A model generated the notes under the pieces. That model made no database searches. It was not told where the DNA came from and saw nothing but the letters and a program-made list of their open reading frames with translations. From an uncultured Haliea sp. (lineage in GTDB: Bacteria > Pseudomonadota > Gammaproteobacteria > Pseudomonadales > Halieaceae), in the NCBI GenBank assembly GCA_913061145.1, contig CAJXUQ010000003.1:1-64000 (forward strand): 64,000 nt of DNA, given 5' to 3'. The translations under genes and the position numbers were made by a program. Below are positions 42,891-53,220 of this stretch, in pieces. Positions within the stretch are counted from its first letter, which is position 1; the number at the start of each line of letters is the position of its first letter.

Positions 42891-44712
42891 CCCCGAGGTT
42901 TTCCTGCATTTCATGCGCCCTGCTTGGCTGCTCTGGGGCATTCCTGCCATTCCGCTGGCCTGGATGCTGTGGCGGCAGGGGCAGCGGGCCGGCGACTGGA
43001 CGCGGGTTATCGACGCACGCCTGCTTTCTTACCTGGCACCCGATGCGGGGACCCGCGCTGGCCACCGCCGACGGGTACTCTGGTGCGCCCTGCTGGGGTG
43101 GCTGCTGGCCGCAGTTGCGGCGGCAGGGCCGAGCCTGAAGCAGATTCCACACCCGGTAGAGCAGGTGCAGGATGCACTGGTATTGGTTCTGGACTTGTCC
43201 TACTCCATGAAAGCTGCCGACCAGGCCCCCTCGCGACTGGACCGGGCACGGCAGAAACTGCTCGACCTGCTGCAGCAGCGCGACGAAGGCCAGACCGGAC
43301 TGGTGGCCTACGCGGGCGATGCGCATGTGGTAACCCCGCTGACAGACGACACCGCAACCATTGCCAACCTGTTGCCCGCGCTGAATCCCGACATGATGCC
43401 CTTGCCGGGCAGTAATACCTCCGCCGCGATTGCGCTCGCGCTGGAGCTGTTGACCTCTGCAGGCACCACGCACGGGCGCCTGCTGTTGCTGACCGATGGC
43501 GTGAGCGATGACCAGAGCCGGCGTATCCAGGGGCTGCTGGAGGGCTCATCCGCCCGCCTTTCCATACTCGCCCTCGGCACCCGAAGTGGCGCCCCGATGC
43601 CGCTTCCCCGGGGCGGATTCGTGCGCGATGACAGCGGGGCGATTGTCATGCCTGGTCTGGATGAAAGCCAGCTTACAGTCCTGGCCGCCACCACGGGTGG
43701 CCTTTACAGCAAACTGCGGGTTGACGACAGCGACCTGCGTTATCTGCTCTCCCAGCCAGTCCTCACCCGCGAAACACGGCTCGCTGACAACCGCAGTGCA
43801 GACGCCTGGGAGGACCAGGGCTACTGGCTGATTGTTGCACTCCTGCCCCTCGGCCTCGCCCTCTTCCGCCGTGGCTGGCTGCTCACGCTCGTCCCCCTGC
43901 TGTTCTTCTTCCAACCGTCCCCCGCAGATGCCGGGGTCTGGGAAGATTTATGGCTGACACCGGACCAGCAGGGGCAAAAAGCGCTTGAAGCAGATGATCC
44001 GGAAAGCGCTGCTGCGCTGTTCAGGGACCCTGACTGGAAGGGCACCGCGGCCTACCAGAGTGGCGACTTTGACCGGGCCGCCGAGCTGTTTGCTGCAGAG
44101 GAAAACGCGGACAGCTGGTACAACCGCGGCAATGCGCTGGCGCGCAGTGGTCAGCTGGAGGCTGCCATGAACGCCTACCGGAAGTCACTGGAGCTGGATC
44201 CGGATAAGGACGATGCCAAAGCCAATCTGGCGCTATTGGAGAAGCTGCAACGTCAGCAGGAGCAGGCGCAAGAGCCCGGAGAATCCTCTGAACAGGAGCC
44301 TGGGAATTCGCCGCCCGAACAAGGCGGCGGCGATGCGGCTGACCCCTCTGACAAAGGAGAGGACGCCGCAGACGATGCGCCACCGCAGGACCCCGGCAGT
44401 GAGCCAGAGGGCAAACAGCTGGACCCGGACGAGAATGACAACGCAACGGCAGGTGCTTCACCGGAGGAGGAAACACCGCCGCAAGAGACGGCACAGCAAC
44501 CGGCAGAAAACGAGCGGCCCGCGCAGCCTGGCTCACTGCAAAACGTTCCGGTACCCGAGTTGTCCATGGAGGAAGCCGAGCGCAATCAGGCTATGGAGCA
44601 GTGGCTGCGACGGGTGCCCGACGATCCCTCTGGATTGCTGCGTGAAAAGTTCCGCTATGAGAGTCGTAAACGGCAACAACAACCGGGGACAGGCAATGAT
44701 GTTGAGTGGTAA
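42883..44712 (+). CDS. VWA plus TPR protein, BatB/BatC fusion
   Basis: 609 residues from GTG at 42883 (GGGGAG upstream). Two membrane helices, VWA domain with VLDLSYSMK (Asp104, Ser106, Ser108), another pair of helices, then TPR repeats (about residues 380-452: YQSGDFDRAAELF, WYNRGNALARSGQLEAAMNAYRKSLELDP) and an acidic, Pro/Gln-rich disordered tail ending in a conserved RRVPDDPSGLLREKF. In many genomes the VWA and TPR parts are separate genes; here they are fused. Confidence 0.9.
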   Translation: MDNPEVFLHFMRPAWLLWGIPAIPLAWMLWRQGQRAGDWTRVIDARLLSYLAPDAGTRAGHRRRVLWCALLGWLLAAVAAAGPSLKQIPHPVEQVQDALVLVLDLSYSMKAADQAPSRLDRARQKLLDLLQQRDEGQTGLVAYAGDAHVVTPLTDDTATIANLLPALNPDMMPLPGSNTSAAIALALELLTSAGTTHGRLLLLTDGVSDDQSRRIQGLLEGSSARLSILALGTRSGAPMPLPRGGFVRDDSGAIVMPGLDESQLTVLAATTGGLYSKLRVDDSDLRYLLSQPVLTRETRLADNRSADAWEDQGYWLIVALLPLGLALFRRGWLLTLVPLLFFFQPSPADAGVWEDLWLTPDQQGQKALEADDPESAAALFRDPDWKGTAAYQSGDFDRAAELFAAEENADSWYNRGNALARSGQLEAAMNAYRKSLELDPDKDDAKANLALLEKLQRQQEQAQEPGESSEQEPGNSPPEQGGGDAADPSDKGEDAADDAPPQDPGSEPEGKQLDPDENDNATAGASPEEETPPQETAQQPAENERPAQPGSLQNVPVPELSMEEAERNQAMEQWLRRVPDDPSGLLREKFRYESRKRQQQPGTGNDVEW

Positions 44713-46390
44713 GCGTTTCTGGGTGCTGCTGGTGCTTGCTCTGTGGCTGGCTCCAGTGCAGGCGGCGCTGGAAGTCGCTGTCGACCGGCAACAGGTGGCC
44801 CTCGGCGACAGCCTCAGGCTGGTCATTACCGCCACCGCGAACGAAGATCTCGACGCGCTGGACCTGCGTCGCTTGTTGGCGGATTTCGAGGTGCTGCAGC
44901 GCAGTAAAACGAGCAGCACCAGTATCATCAACGGCCAGCGCACCCAGACGCGACAACTCCTGCTTGACCTGAGCCCCCGACGCCAGGGGCTGCTGGCGAT
45001 TCCGGGCCTGCGCATTGGCGCCTCGACCAGTGAGCCCATAGCCATCGAGGTGGGGCCGCCACCCGAGCCCACTGACAGTGAGGAGACCGTCGTGGTCACC
45101 GCTGAAGTCGATCGCGATGCCGTGTATGTACAGGGGCAGCTGCTGCTCACCGTGCGTATTCAGCAGGCGATTAACCTGGATTCCCGCAGCGTCAGCGAGT
45201 TGCAGCTCGACAATGCCTATGTGCAGCCCCTGGAGCAGAACTCCTTTCAACGCACGATAGACGGCCGACCCTGGCTGGTGCATGAAATACGTTACGCGAT
45301 CTTCCCGGAACAGAGTGGCACGCTGGTTATCCCGGCCCAGGTGTTTTCCGGCCGTGAGAGTGCCGGCCGACGCAGCGTATTTGACTTCGGTACGGGCGGG
45401 CGTCAGATCCAGCGCCGCACCGAGCCGGTGACCGTGCGCGTACTGCCGCGACCCAGCGGATTCCCCGCCGACGCCACCTGGCTGCCTGCGAGCAATCTGA
45501 GCATCGAGGAATCCTGGTCCACAGCGCCCGAGACACTGCAGGTGGGAGAGTCGGTAACGCGCACCATTACCCTGCGTGGCGAGGGCTTACAGGGTGCGCA
45601 GCTACCACCGGTGACATTTACCATCCAGGACGGCCTGCGCTATTACCCGGACCAACCCGACGTGGGAGACAGCGAGTCCGGCAGTGGGCTGGTCGGGCAG
45701 CGCCGGGACAGCGCCGCGCTGGTAGCCAGCCGCGCCGGAGACTTCACGCTCCCCGAGCTTCGCATCCCCTGGTGGGATGTCGAGCAGGAGGTACTGCGCT
45801 TCGCCGTGGTGCCCGAGCGCAGGATTACGATCGCCGCGGCTGCGACGTCACGTGGCGCGCAGGCATCGGCGGTACCCGCCGATGCAACGTCCCCGCAGGC
45901 ACTTCCCTCTACTGCATCGACGTCGGCTGCGGCACACGGCGTGGTCTGGCAGAGCCTGGCCGCCGTCTTCGCGACCCTCTGGCTGGCAACGGTGTTCCTG
46001 TTCTGGCGCCGGCGGCCAGTGCCCCCGGCACAGGAACAGCCAGACCCGCGCGCTGTCGGCAACGAGGCACGGGCGTTCAAGCAGTTGCAGGCAGCCTGTG
46101 CCAGCGACAGCGCGGCGGCTGCGCGCGTCGCGCTGATCGACTGGGCCCGGACCGTACTCGGCGCCGACCGGCCCATACGCACTGCAGACATAGCCCGTCA
46201 GTTGGGAGACCCGACACTGACACAGGCCATTGCAGATCTGGAAGAGGCACTCTATCGGCGCGGGGCCAATCCCTGGCGCGGCACGGAACTTGCCGCCGCT
46301 GTCACCGCGCTGCGGCGTCAGCAGCCCGGTGGAAAAAACGGCAGCCACAGTGCATTCCCCCTCTACCCGGCTGCGAAGCCCGCCCGCTGA
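44696..46390 (+). CDS. BatD-family membrane protein
   Basis: 564 residues. Signal peptide (FWVLLVLALWLAPVQA) followed by Ig-like repeats beginning LEVAVDRQQVALGDSLRLVITA, the BatD signature, and a membrane helix near residue 430 with a short cytosolic tail. Last gene of the MoxR-Bat operon; overlaps the VWA/TPR gene by 17 bp. Its stop abuts the convergent pepN stop with no spacer, so no separate terminator exists there. Confidence 0.87.
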   Translation: MMLSGKRFWVLLVLALWLAPVQAALEVAVDRQQVALGDSLRLVITATANEDLDALDLRRLLADFEVLQRSKTSSTSIINGQRTQTRQLLLDLSPRRQGLLAIPGLRIGASTSEPIAIEVGPPPEPTDSEETVVVTAEVDRDAVYVQGQLLLTVRIQQAINLDSRSVSELQLDNAYVQPLEQNSFQRTIDGRPWLVHEIRYAIFPEQSGTLVIPAQVFSGRESAGRRSVFDFGTGGRQIQRRTEPVTVRVLPRPSGFPADATWLPASNLSIEESWSTAPETLQVGESVTRTITLRGEGLQGAQLPPVTFTIQDGLRYYPDQPDVGDSESGSGLVGQRRDSAALVASRAGDFTLPELRIPWWDVEQEVLRFAVVPERRITIAAAATSRGAQASAVPADATSPQALPSTASTSAAAHGVVWQSLAAVFATLWLATVFLFWRRRPVPPAQEQPDPRAVGNEARAFKQLQAACASDSAAAARVALIDWARTVLGADRPIRTADIARQLGDPTLTQAIADLEEALYRRGANPWRGTELAAAVTALRRQQPGGKNGSHSAFPLYPAAKPAR

Positions 46391-49045
46391 TCAGTCTCCG
46401 AGCGACTTCTGCAGGACCTCAAACACATCGGGAGACAAGCGGGGTAACGCGGACAGCCCGACGAGTATGGCGCGCATCTGCTCACCCCTGTCCCGGTACT
46501 TGCGCCAGCGCGTAAGCGGCGCAAGCATACGCGCCGCCAGCTGGGGATTCAGGGCATTGAGCTGTGTGACCTTGTCCGCCAGCAGACGGTACCCAGCGCC
46601 GTCCGCCCGGTGGAAGGCGACCGGGTTGCCATTGGCGAACGCGCCGATGAGGGCGCGCACCTTGTTGGGATTGTGCAGATCGAACGCCGGGTGCGGCACA
46701 AGCCCCTGCACGCGTTCGAGCGTATCAGGCACGGGAACCAGGGCCTGCAGCTGCAGCCATTTATTCACCACCAGGGGTTCGTGCTCCCAGTCGCGGTAAA
46801 ACTGTTGCAGAGCCGCATCGCTGCGGTCATCGCGACCGTGGAACGCCAGGGCTTGCAGGGCAGCAAGCCGGTCGGTCATGTTAGTGGCCTCCCGGAACTG
46901 GGTGGCGGCCAGTGCCAGACCCTCAGCGGTGCCTAGCGCGAGGTAATCCAGGCATAGGTTACGCAGGCGGCGCGCGCCTGTCTGCGCCGCATCGGGCGCG
47001 TAGGGCGCCGTGCTCTGCAAACGCTGGTAGCAGGCCTGCAGCGCCTCCCTGTGCGTTGTGGCAATGGCATAACGCACCGCCTGCCGAGCGGCATGGATGG
47101 CGTCGACATCCGCCCCACCCGCCTCCGCCGCGAGGTCTGCCAGATACGTTTCGCTGGGCAGCGTGATCATCTCCGCGACCAGCGCGGGATCCAGCGCAGG
47201 ATCCTGCAAGAGCTGCCCGCAGGCCTCCAGATAGCCCGATTCCACGTCGATTGCGTCACCCGCCGTGTAGGCGGCCTGCCCCTGCGCGATCACCCGCAAC
47301 GCGTATTGCTGGGCCGCGTCCCAACGCACGAAGCCATCCGCCTCGCGATTCATGAGGGCGCGCAGATCGTCACTGGAGTAGGCATACTCCAGGCGCACCG
47401 GGGCGGAGAAGCCGCGCAGCAGCGCGGGCACAGGCGCTTCGCTGACCTGTTCGAACACAAAGGTTTGCTCGGGCTGGTTCAGCACCAGCACCCGGTGGGT
47501 TTGCAGGGCTGAGGCCGGGTCGTCTGTCGCCAGACGAAGCGGCAGGTTACCCGCGCTCCCCAGCAGGCCCAGCGCGACCGGAATCATCATCGGCAATTTC
47601 ACCGGCTGTCCGGGTGTGGATGGGCAGGACTGTCGCAGGGTCAGATGAAACTGCTGTGCCTCCGGGTCATAGGCACCTTCAGCGGACAGTACCGGGGTGC
47701 CGGCCTGTGAATACCAGAGCCGGAACTGCTGCAGGTCTACGCCGGAGGCGTCTTCCATGGCTCGCACAAAATCTTCGCAGGTGACGGCCTGTCCGTCGTG
47801 ACGCTGAAAATAGAGGTCAGACCCGGCGCGGAAGCGTTGTGCTCCCAACAGGGTATGTATCATGCGCACGACTTCCGCGCCCTTCTCGTAGATCGTAGCG
47901 GTGTAGAAATTCGAAATCTCGATAAAGGACTCCGGTCGCACCGGATGCGCCAGTGGACCCGCGTCCTCCGCAAACTGGGTGTTGCGCAAGTCATTGACCT
48001 CGGCCACCCGTTTAACGGTGGGTGACCCCATGTCTGCCGAGAAACTTGCGTCCCGGAAGACCGTAAAACCCTCTTTCAGGCTCAGCTGAAACCAGTCGCG
48101 GCAGGTCACCCGGTTCCCCGACCAGTTGTGAAAGTACTCGTGGGCAACAATTGCCTGCACTCTCTGGAATTCGCTGTCTGTGGTCACCTCCGGGCTACAC
48201 AAAACACAGGAGCTGTTGAAAATGTTCAGCCCCTTGTTTTCCATCGCGCCCATATTGAAGTCGTCGACCGCGACGATATTGAAAATATCCAGATCATACT
48301 CACGCCCGTACACCGCCTCGTCCCAGCGCATGGACTGCTTCAGCGAAAGCATGGCGTGGTCGCATTTATCGAGGTCTTTCTCCTCCACGTAAATGTGCAG
48401 AGCCACCTTGCGACCGCTCGCGGTGACAAACCGGTCATCGACACTGCGCAGATCGCCGGCCACCAGCGCAAACAGGTAGGCGGGTTTGGGAAAAGGATCG
48501 TGCCAGTGCGCCCGGTGGCGGCCATTGCCCAGGGCACGCAAGGACACCGGGTTGCCGTTGCTGAGTAACACCGGGTAGCGCGTGGCATCCGCTTCCACCG
48601 TCACATCAAACACCGCCATTACGTCCGGGCGATCCAGGTACCAGGTGATCTTGCGGAACCCTTCCGCCTCACACTGTGTACAGAACATACTGCGCGACTT
48701 GTACAGGCCTTCGAGCGCTGTGTTGTTCTGGGGCTGAATGCGGCATTGCGACTGCAGCCTGAACGCGTCGGGCACCTGCCCGATGCGCAGACCTGCATCA
48801 TCCAGCACATAGTCTTCCGGCGACAATGCGCGACCGTCGATCGCGAGGGACACCAGTTCCAGTTGCTGGCCCTGCAGTTCCAGTGGATTAGCGCCCGTGA
48901 CCGCCGGGTTACGCCGTATGTGCAGGCAGGCACTCACCAGCGCGTGATCCTCATGCAGGTCAAACGCGAGCTCCGTGCGCTCGATGAAAAACGCAGGTGG
49001 CTGATAGTCACGCAGGTAGACTGCGCCGGGCTTTGCGTCGCGCAT
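46391..49045 (-). CDS. pepN: Aminopeptidase N (M1 family)
   Basis: 884 residues. GAMEN (266-270) for substrate N-terminus binding, HEYFH (302-306) with Glu325 as third zinc ligand, plus NTALEGLYKSRSMFCTQCEAEGF as in E. coli PepN. Cleaves N-terminal residues from peptides in the cytosol. I start at the ATG at 49045 because GAGG lies 6 bases upstream; a longer TTG start at 49057 is less likely. It begins 9 bp after the DUF2797 stop, so it is probably cotranscribed with it. Confidence 0.95.
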   Translation of the reverse strand: MRDAKPGAVYLRDYQPPAFFIERTELAFDLHEDHALVSACLHIRRNPAVTGANPLELQGQQLELVSLAIDGRALSPEDYVLDDAGLRIGQVPDAFRLQSQCRIQPQNNTALEGLYKSRSMFCTQCEAEGFRKITWYLDRPDVMAVFDVTVEADATRYPVLLSNGNPVSLRALGNGRHRAHWHDPFPKPAYLFALVAGDLRSVDDRFVTASGRKVALHIYVEEKDLDKCDHAMLSLKQSMRWDEAVYGREYDLDIFNIVAVDDFNMGAMENKGLNIFNSSCVLCSPEVTTDSEFQRVQAIVAHEYFHNWSGNRVTCRDWFQLSLKEGFTVFRDASFSADMGSPTVKRVAEVNDLRNTQFAEDAGPLAHPVRPESFIEISNFYTATIYEKGAEVVRMIHTLLGAQRFRAGSDLYFQRHDGQAVTCEDFVRAMEDASGVDLQQFRLWYSQAGTPVLSAEGAYDPEAQQFHLTLRQSCPSTPGQPVKLPMMIPVALGLLGSAGNLPLRLATDDPASALQTHRVLVLNQPEQTFVFEQVSEAPVPALLRGFSAPVRLEYAYSSDDLRALMNREADGFVRWDAAQQYALRVIAQGQAAYTAGDAIDVESGYLEACGQLLQDPALDPALVAEMITLPSETYLADLAAEAGGADVDAIHAARQAVRYAIATTHREALQACYQRLQSTAPYAPDAAQTGARRLRNLCLDYLALGTAEGLALAATQFREATNMTDRLAALQALAFHGRDDRSDAALQQFYRDWEHEPLVVNKWLQLQALVPVPDTLERVQGLVPHPAFDLHNPNKVRALIGAFANGNPVAFHRADGAGYRLLADKVTQLNALNPQLAARMLAPLTRWRKYRDRGEQMRAILVGLSALPRLSPDVFEVLQKSLGD

Positions 49046-49053
49046 GCGAATCC

Positions 49054-49884
49054 TCAATGTTCCGTGAGGGCGACCTGATAGCCGCCGAATTTACGCAGGT
49101 TGATGACACCGGTATCAAATAGCAGGTACTGGCCCTTGATGCCCTGCAGCGTACCCGAGACCCGGGGCGTCTTGTCGAAGTTGAAGGAGGACACTTTGCC
49201 GGGATAGGCCAGCACCGGGTAGTCGATCAGTGTTTCCTGCGCTTGCAGAGGCGCTATCGCCTGCAGGCCATGAGCGCCTTGCAACTCCGCAATACCCGAG
49301 GCACAGGCTTCCATCAGGCGCTGGCGCTCGGATGCCAGATCCGCTGGATCGGCAGGGCCTTTCAGCATGGCCTGCCAATTGGTCTTGTCAGCGACGTGAC
49401 CCTTGAACAGGCTTTCGACGAGACCCGACTGGAAGCGGCTGGCGACCCGGAAAATCGGCAGCGCCTGCGTGGCTCCCTGATCCATCCAGCGGGTGGGTAC
49501 CTGACTGTGCCGCGTGATACCCACCTTGAGACCGGATGTGTTGGCGAGATAGACAATGTGATCGATCATGCAGTTCGCCAGCCCCCACTCGGGTTCGCGG
49601 CAGGTACCCTGGTCGTAGTGGCACTTCTCGGGACTCATGATGCAACTGTCACACTGCGCAAGCCGACGGAAACACGGGTAACAATAACCCTGGTTGAAGC
49701 TCTTGCTGGTCAGGCGATCGCAGTGGATGCAGTGAATTTCACCGAGGTATTCCAGGGTAAGAGACTTACCCAACAAGTCGTTCAGCGGCAGGCGCGCATC
49801 ACCCAATACCAGCGTGTAGGACACGGGCTGGCTCAGTTCGGTGGCCATTTTGCGCAGCGCGCCGCGCGCCAACTCCTGTCCCAT
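49054..49884 (-). CDS. DUF2797 family zinc-binding protein
   Basis: 276 residues. Cys/His-rich centre (IHCDRLTSKSFNQGYCYPCF, CDSCIMSPEKCHYDQGTCREP) followed by VYLANTSGLKVGITR, characteristic of DUF2797. Function unknown. GGAGGGG is upstream of the ATG at 49884. The preceding yeaC-like gene ends 1 bp before this start, giving a yeaC-DUF2797-pepN series. Confidence 0.85.
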   Translation of the reverse strand: MGQELARGALRKMATELSQPVSYTLVLGDARLPLNDLLGKSLTLEYLGEIHCIHCDRLTSKSFNQGYCYPCFRRLAQCDSCIMSPEKCHYDQGTCREPEWGLANCMIDHIVYLANTSGLKVGITRHSQVPTRWMDQGATQALPIFRVASRFQSGLVESLFKGHVADKTNWQAMLKGPADPADLASERQRLMEACASGIAELQGAHGLQAIAPLQAQETLIDYPVLAYPGKVSSFNFDKTPRVSGTLQGIKGQYLLFDTGVINLRKFGGYQVALTEH

Positions 49885-49885
49885 G

Positions 49886-50149
49886 TCACTGCCCCTCCTG
49901 CGAATCACGCCAGCGCAGGGGCTCGGGATCATCGCAGGTATCGCCGGCTTTGCTGCCCTTGTCGATGTAGCCGATCCGCTGCTCGGGCGGCAGATGCAGC
50001 TCCCCCCAGGCAATCAACGCCTGCATGGCATGAGCGCGCTGCTCCGGCGTAACCGGGCGGCCGTCGGGCCAGCGCCCCAGCTCCACGGAGCGTCGCATAC
50101 TCTGGTAGATCTCCGGCGACAGCTGTTTGATGATGTCCTGGTAATTCAT
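49886..50149 (-). CDS. yeaC: DUF1315 (YeaC-like) protein
   Basis: 87 residues: IIKQLSPEIYQSMRRSVELGRWPDGRPVT and AHAMQALIAWGELHLPPEQRIGYID are the DUF1315 pattern. Function unknown. Stops immediately before the DUF2797 start, suggesting coupled translation. Confidence 0.85.
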   Translation of the reverse strand: MNYQDIIKQLSPEIYQSMRRSVELGRWPDGRPVTPEQRAHAMQALIAWGELHLPPEQRIGYIDKGSKAGDTCDDPEPLRWRDSQEGQ

Positions 50150-50178
50150 GACGGCCCCGGCTGTGGCAAAAGCCCTGA

Positions 50179-51054
50179 TTATAACCGTCCGGACGCTCCG
50201 CTGTCGCCGGCGCGCCGCGCCAGCAGCGCAAGAAACACGCCAAGCAGCGCGCCCGACAACAGGCCAGCAACGTGCGCGGCGTTGGCAATGGCGCCGAAAC
50301 CGAGCACCTCAACCACCCCAGCGATACAGAGCAGCAACCACCCCACCATCAGCAACATGATGGGACGACTGGGTTCGAAACCCCAGGCAGGTTGCAGGCG
50401 TGCTCCGCAAAAACTGAAGCCGAGCAGACCATAAACCACACCGGACATGCCGCCAAAGATGGAGGGCCCGCCAAACAGGTACTGGGAGCCATTCGAGACC
50501 AGCGCGATGCAGATGAACAGCCCCAGCATGTGTACCGAGCCCAGGCGCCGCTCGATCCTGGCACCCAACTCCCATAGCCAGAGGCTGTTGAACACGATAT
50601 GCAACCAGCCAAAGTGCAGGAACGCCGGGGTGAGCAGGCGCCAGTACTCCCTGCCCATTTCCCCAAAGCGCAGGCTATCGCCGCTGATAACAAACGGGGT
50701 GAAGGTGAACAGGGACAGTCGCTGCGCGGAGGCTCCGAGATACACCAGCAGGAACCCTGCCACGCTGAGCAACAGCAACAGCAGCGTAACCGGTGCCTCG
50801 CGCCAAACACCCCGCCCCTGCCGCGACTGGGCATGCGAAGGGGCTGCACGCAGCTCAAGCTGGATGTCACCGGCCCGCCAGGCAGCATAAACGGCGCTCG
50901 CCGCCTCCACCTGGGATGGGTCTGCCACCTCCAGCACCTGTTCCCCGCCAGCCTCGTAGACGCGGCAGCGCACACCTTGTTGCTGCAGGAACACAACCAC
51001 CGGGCGCAAATCCTCTCCCGCGGGTGCCCGCAGCACGACATGCCCCTCGTGCAT
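50179..51054 (-). CDS. Rhomboid intramembrane serine protease
   Basis: 291 residues. An N-terminal cytosolic domain of about 85 residues as in GlpG, then six membrane helices containing HIVFN (His152, Asn156), GMSG with catalytic Ser204 and HVAG with His261. Cleaves transmembrane substrates. Starts in a TGATG overlap with the nadK stop. Confidence 0.92.
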   Translation of the reverse strand: MHEGHVVLRAPAGEDLRPVVVFLQQQGVRCRVYEAGGEQVLEVADPSQVEAASAVYAAWRAGDIQLELRAAPSHAQSRQGRGVWREAPVTLLLLLLSVAGFLLVYLGASAQRLSLFTFTPFVISGDSLRFGEMGREYWRLLTPAFLHFGWLHIVFNSLWLWELGARIERRLGSVHMLGLFICIALVSNGSQYLFGGPSIFGGMSGVVYGLLGFSFCGARLQPAWGFEPSRPIMLLMVGWLLLCIAGVVEVLGFGAIANAAHVAGLLSGALLGVFLALLARRAGDSGASGRL

Positions 51055-51938
51055 CAGTTCACCAGCGCCGTATTCCAGCGCAGTTTATCGCGGCAACTGG
51101 CATAGAAACTGTGACCCAGCGGATGCAGCAGCGTGAGCCGGTGTGGCTTCTTGGTGACCAGTACGGAATCGCCGGGACGGGCAGTCATGTTGACCTGTCC
51201 ATCGCAGGTGACGGGCGGATGAATCCGGTTGCGCTCGAGAATATCGAGGCGAATCTCACTGTTCCCGTCCACGACGATGGGCCGGCTGCTGAGCGCGTGA
51301 GGAAACATCGGGACAAGGACCACCGCGTCCAACGTGGGGTGCATGATGGGACCACCCCCGGACAGCGAGTAGGCCGTTGACCCGGTGGGTGTGGAAATGA
51401 TCAGGCCGTCAGCCCGTTGCCGGTACACGAAAACGCCGTTGATCGACAATTCGAACTCGATCATCTGCGCGGATGTTCCCGAGTTGACCACGACGTCATT
51501 GAGCGCATCCGCCCGCCCTACCGTCTTGCCGTCACGCACCACGCGGGCATCGAGCAGAAAGCGGCTTTCGCGGGTGTACTCGCCGGCCAGCACCGCGGGG
51601 ACCTGCTGGGCAATGTCGTCAGGGCTGATATCGGTCAGAAAGCCGAGGCGCCCGCGGTTGACCCCGAGCACCGGTGTTTCATATTTGGCCAGGGTACGCG
51701 CCGCGCTCAGCAGGCTGCCATCGCCCCCGACCACGATGACCAGATCGCTGTCCTCACCGATGGCATCGAGGCTGGCGCGGGGGATGGACTGGTCTGCCAC
51801 CAGCTCCGCTAGACGCGACTCCAGCACCAGATCCTTGCCCAGCGCCTGCAGCAGTTGCACCAGCTCGTCCAGAACGTCGGTCAGGCCCTCCTGTTGGCTG
51901 CGGCCAACCAGCCCAATCCTGTCGAATTTCGTGTGCAT
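51054..51938 (-). CDS. nadK: NAD kinase
   Basis: 294 residues. GGDGS (ATP/catalytic Asp loop), NRGRLGFLTD and PTGSTAYSLSGGGPI are the three NAD kinase signatures. Makes NADP from NAD. The ATG at 51938 is favoured over a GTG two codons earlier because AGGTAGG fits its spacing. Coupled to the rhomboid gene downstream. Confidence 0.95.
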   Translation of the reverse strand: MHTKFDRIGLVGRSQQEGLTDVLDELVQLLQALGKDLVLESRLAELVADQSIPRASLDAIGEDSDLVIVVGGDGSLLSAARTLAKYETPVLGVNRGRLGFLTDISPDDIAQQVPAVLAGEYTRESRFLLDARVVRDGKTVGRADALNDVVVNSGTSAQMIEFELSINGVFVYRQRADGLIISTPTGSTAYSLSGGGPIMHPTLDAVVLVPMFPHALSSRPIVVDGNSEIRLDILERNRIHPPVTCDGQVNMTARPGDSVLVTKKPHRLTLLHPLGHSFYASCRDKLRWNTALVN

Positions 51939-52057
51939 GACCACCCCTACCTGCCCTGTGCTACGCGGGCAACATTATACCCACGTAAAATCGGCGCGGG
52001 ATAACCACGGAAAACCGGCGCAGGCTCGCGGAGACGCCGCTGCCCGCTTTACCAGAC

Positions 52058-53053
52058 TCAGGGCCGGCTGAGCCCCACGTTGTTTTTTTCCAGAACCTGC
52101 TCCGCGCGATAGCTGGAGCGCACGAACACACCGGACACCACCTCGAGGAAGCCCTTGTCCAGGCCCCACTGGCGGTACTTCTCGAAATCCTGTGGCGACA
52201 CATAGCGCTCGATGGGGTAGTGATTGACCGTGGGCTGCAGATACTGCCCGAAAGTCAGAATATCCACGCCGGCTGCGCGCAAATCATCCATCGCCTCGAG
52301 GATCTCGTCTTCACTTTCCCCAAGACCGAGCATGAGGCTGGTTTTCGTGAGCACATCAGGCCGATACTGCTTGGCGTGGGCCAGCACGGCAATGGTCTGT
52401 TCATAGCTGGCCCGGGGATCACGCACCGGGTGGGTCAGTCGACGCACCGTTTCGACGTTCTGTGCGAAGACTTCGATGCCCGAATCGAGGACCGTCTCCA
52501 CATCGGCGAGTACACCCAGAAAGTCAGGGGTGAGGGCTTCCACGGCAGTCTCTGGATTCTCCAACTTCACCGTGCGTACGCAGGCGGCGTAGTGCCCGGC
52601 TCCCCCGTCCGGCAGATCATCACGATTCACCGACGTCAGTACCACGTACTTGAGGCCCATCAGCTGCACGGAACGGGCGGTGTTGGCGGGCTCCTCAGGG
52701 TCGAGCCAGCCTCGCGGATTACCGGTGTTGACCGCGCAAAAGCGACAGGCACGGGTGCACACGTCACCCATCAGCATGATGGTGGCGGTGCCGGCACTCC
52801 AGCACTCACTCATGTTGGGGCACTTGGCTTCTTCACAGACGGTAGCGAGCCGGTGCTCATGCACGATGGACTTTACGCGGTCGTAGGTGGCACCGCCGCG
52901 CACGCGAATGCGCAACCACTCCGGCTTGGGCAGGCGAGCGCCCGCGGTTGCAGCGGTTTTGATACCGTCCTTGATGGCGGTAATGCCCCGCTCATTGACG
53001 TACTTGCCACCGCTGGGCACCTGCACCAGGGGTATCAGTTTGTTATCTGCCAT
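52058..53053 (-). CDS. lipA: Lipoyl synthase
   Basis: 331 residues. Auxiliary cluster CX4CX5C (Cys73, 78, 84) and radical-SAM CX3CX2C (Cys99, 103, 106, [11 protein letters not shown]), then [15 protein letters not shown] and [16 protein letters not shown]. Inserts sulphur into protein-bound octanoyl groups. The ATG at 53053 has AGGA upstream and gives the usual length; longer frames run into a promoter region. No lipB is in view on either side. Confidence 0.95.
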   Translation of the reverse strand: MADNKLIPLVQVPSGGKYVNERGITAIKDGIKTAATAGARLPKPEWLRIRVRGGATYDRVKSIVHEHRLATVCEEAKCPNMSECWSAGTATIMLMGDVCTRACRFCAVNTGNPRGWLDPEEPANTARSVQLMGLKYVVLTSVNRDDLPDGGAGHYAACVRTVKLENPETAVEALTPDFLGVLADVETVLDSGIEVFAQNVETVRRLTHPVRDPRASYEQTIAVLAHAKQYRPDVLTKTSLMLGLGESEDEILEAMDDLRAAGVDILTFGQYLQPTVNHYPIERYVSPQDFEKYRQWGLDKGFLEVVSGVFVRSSYRAEQVLEKNNVGLSRP

Positions 53054-53220
53054 GTTGCTGTCCTGTCGCCTGTGCTTGAGCGGCCTGGCCCTGCCCGCAA
53101 GCCAGCAATTATAGCCGACTCCTGCATCCCGCGCAGGGCCCCTTGCGAGCGGCAGAGGGAGCAGACGCCTGCATGTGGCCCGAGGTACAATCAGCGCAAC
53201 GTAGTGCAAAGAGAGCGATT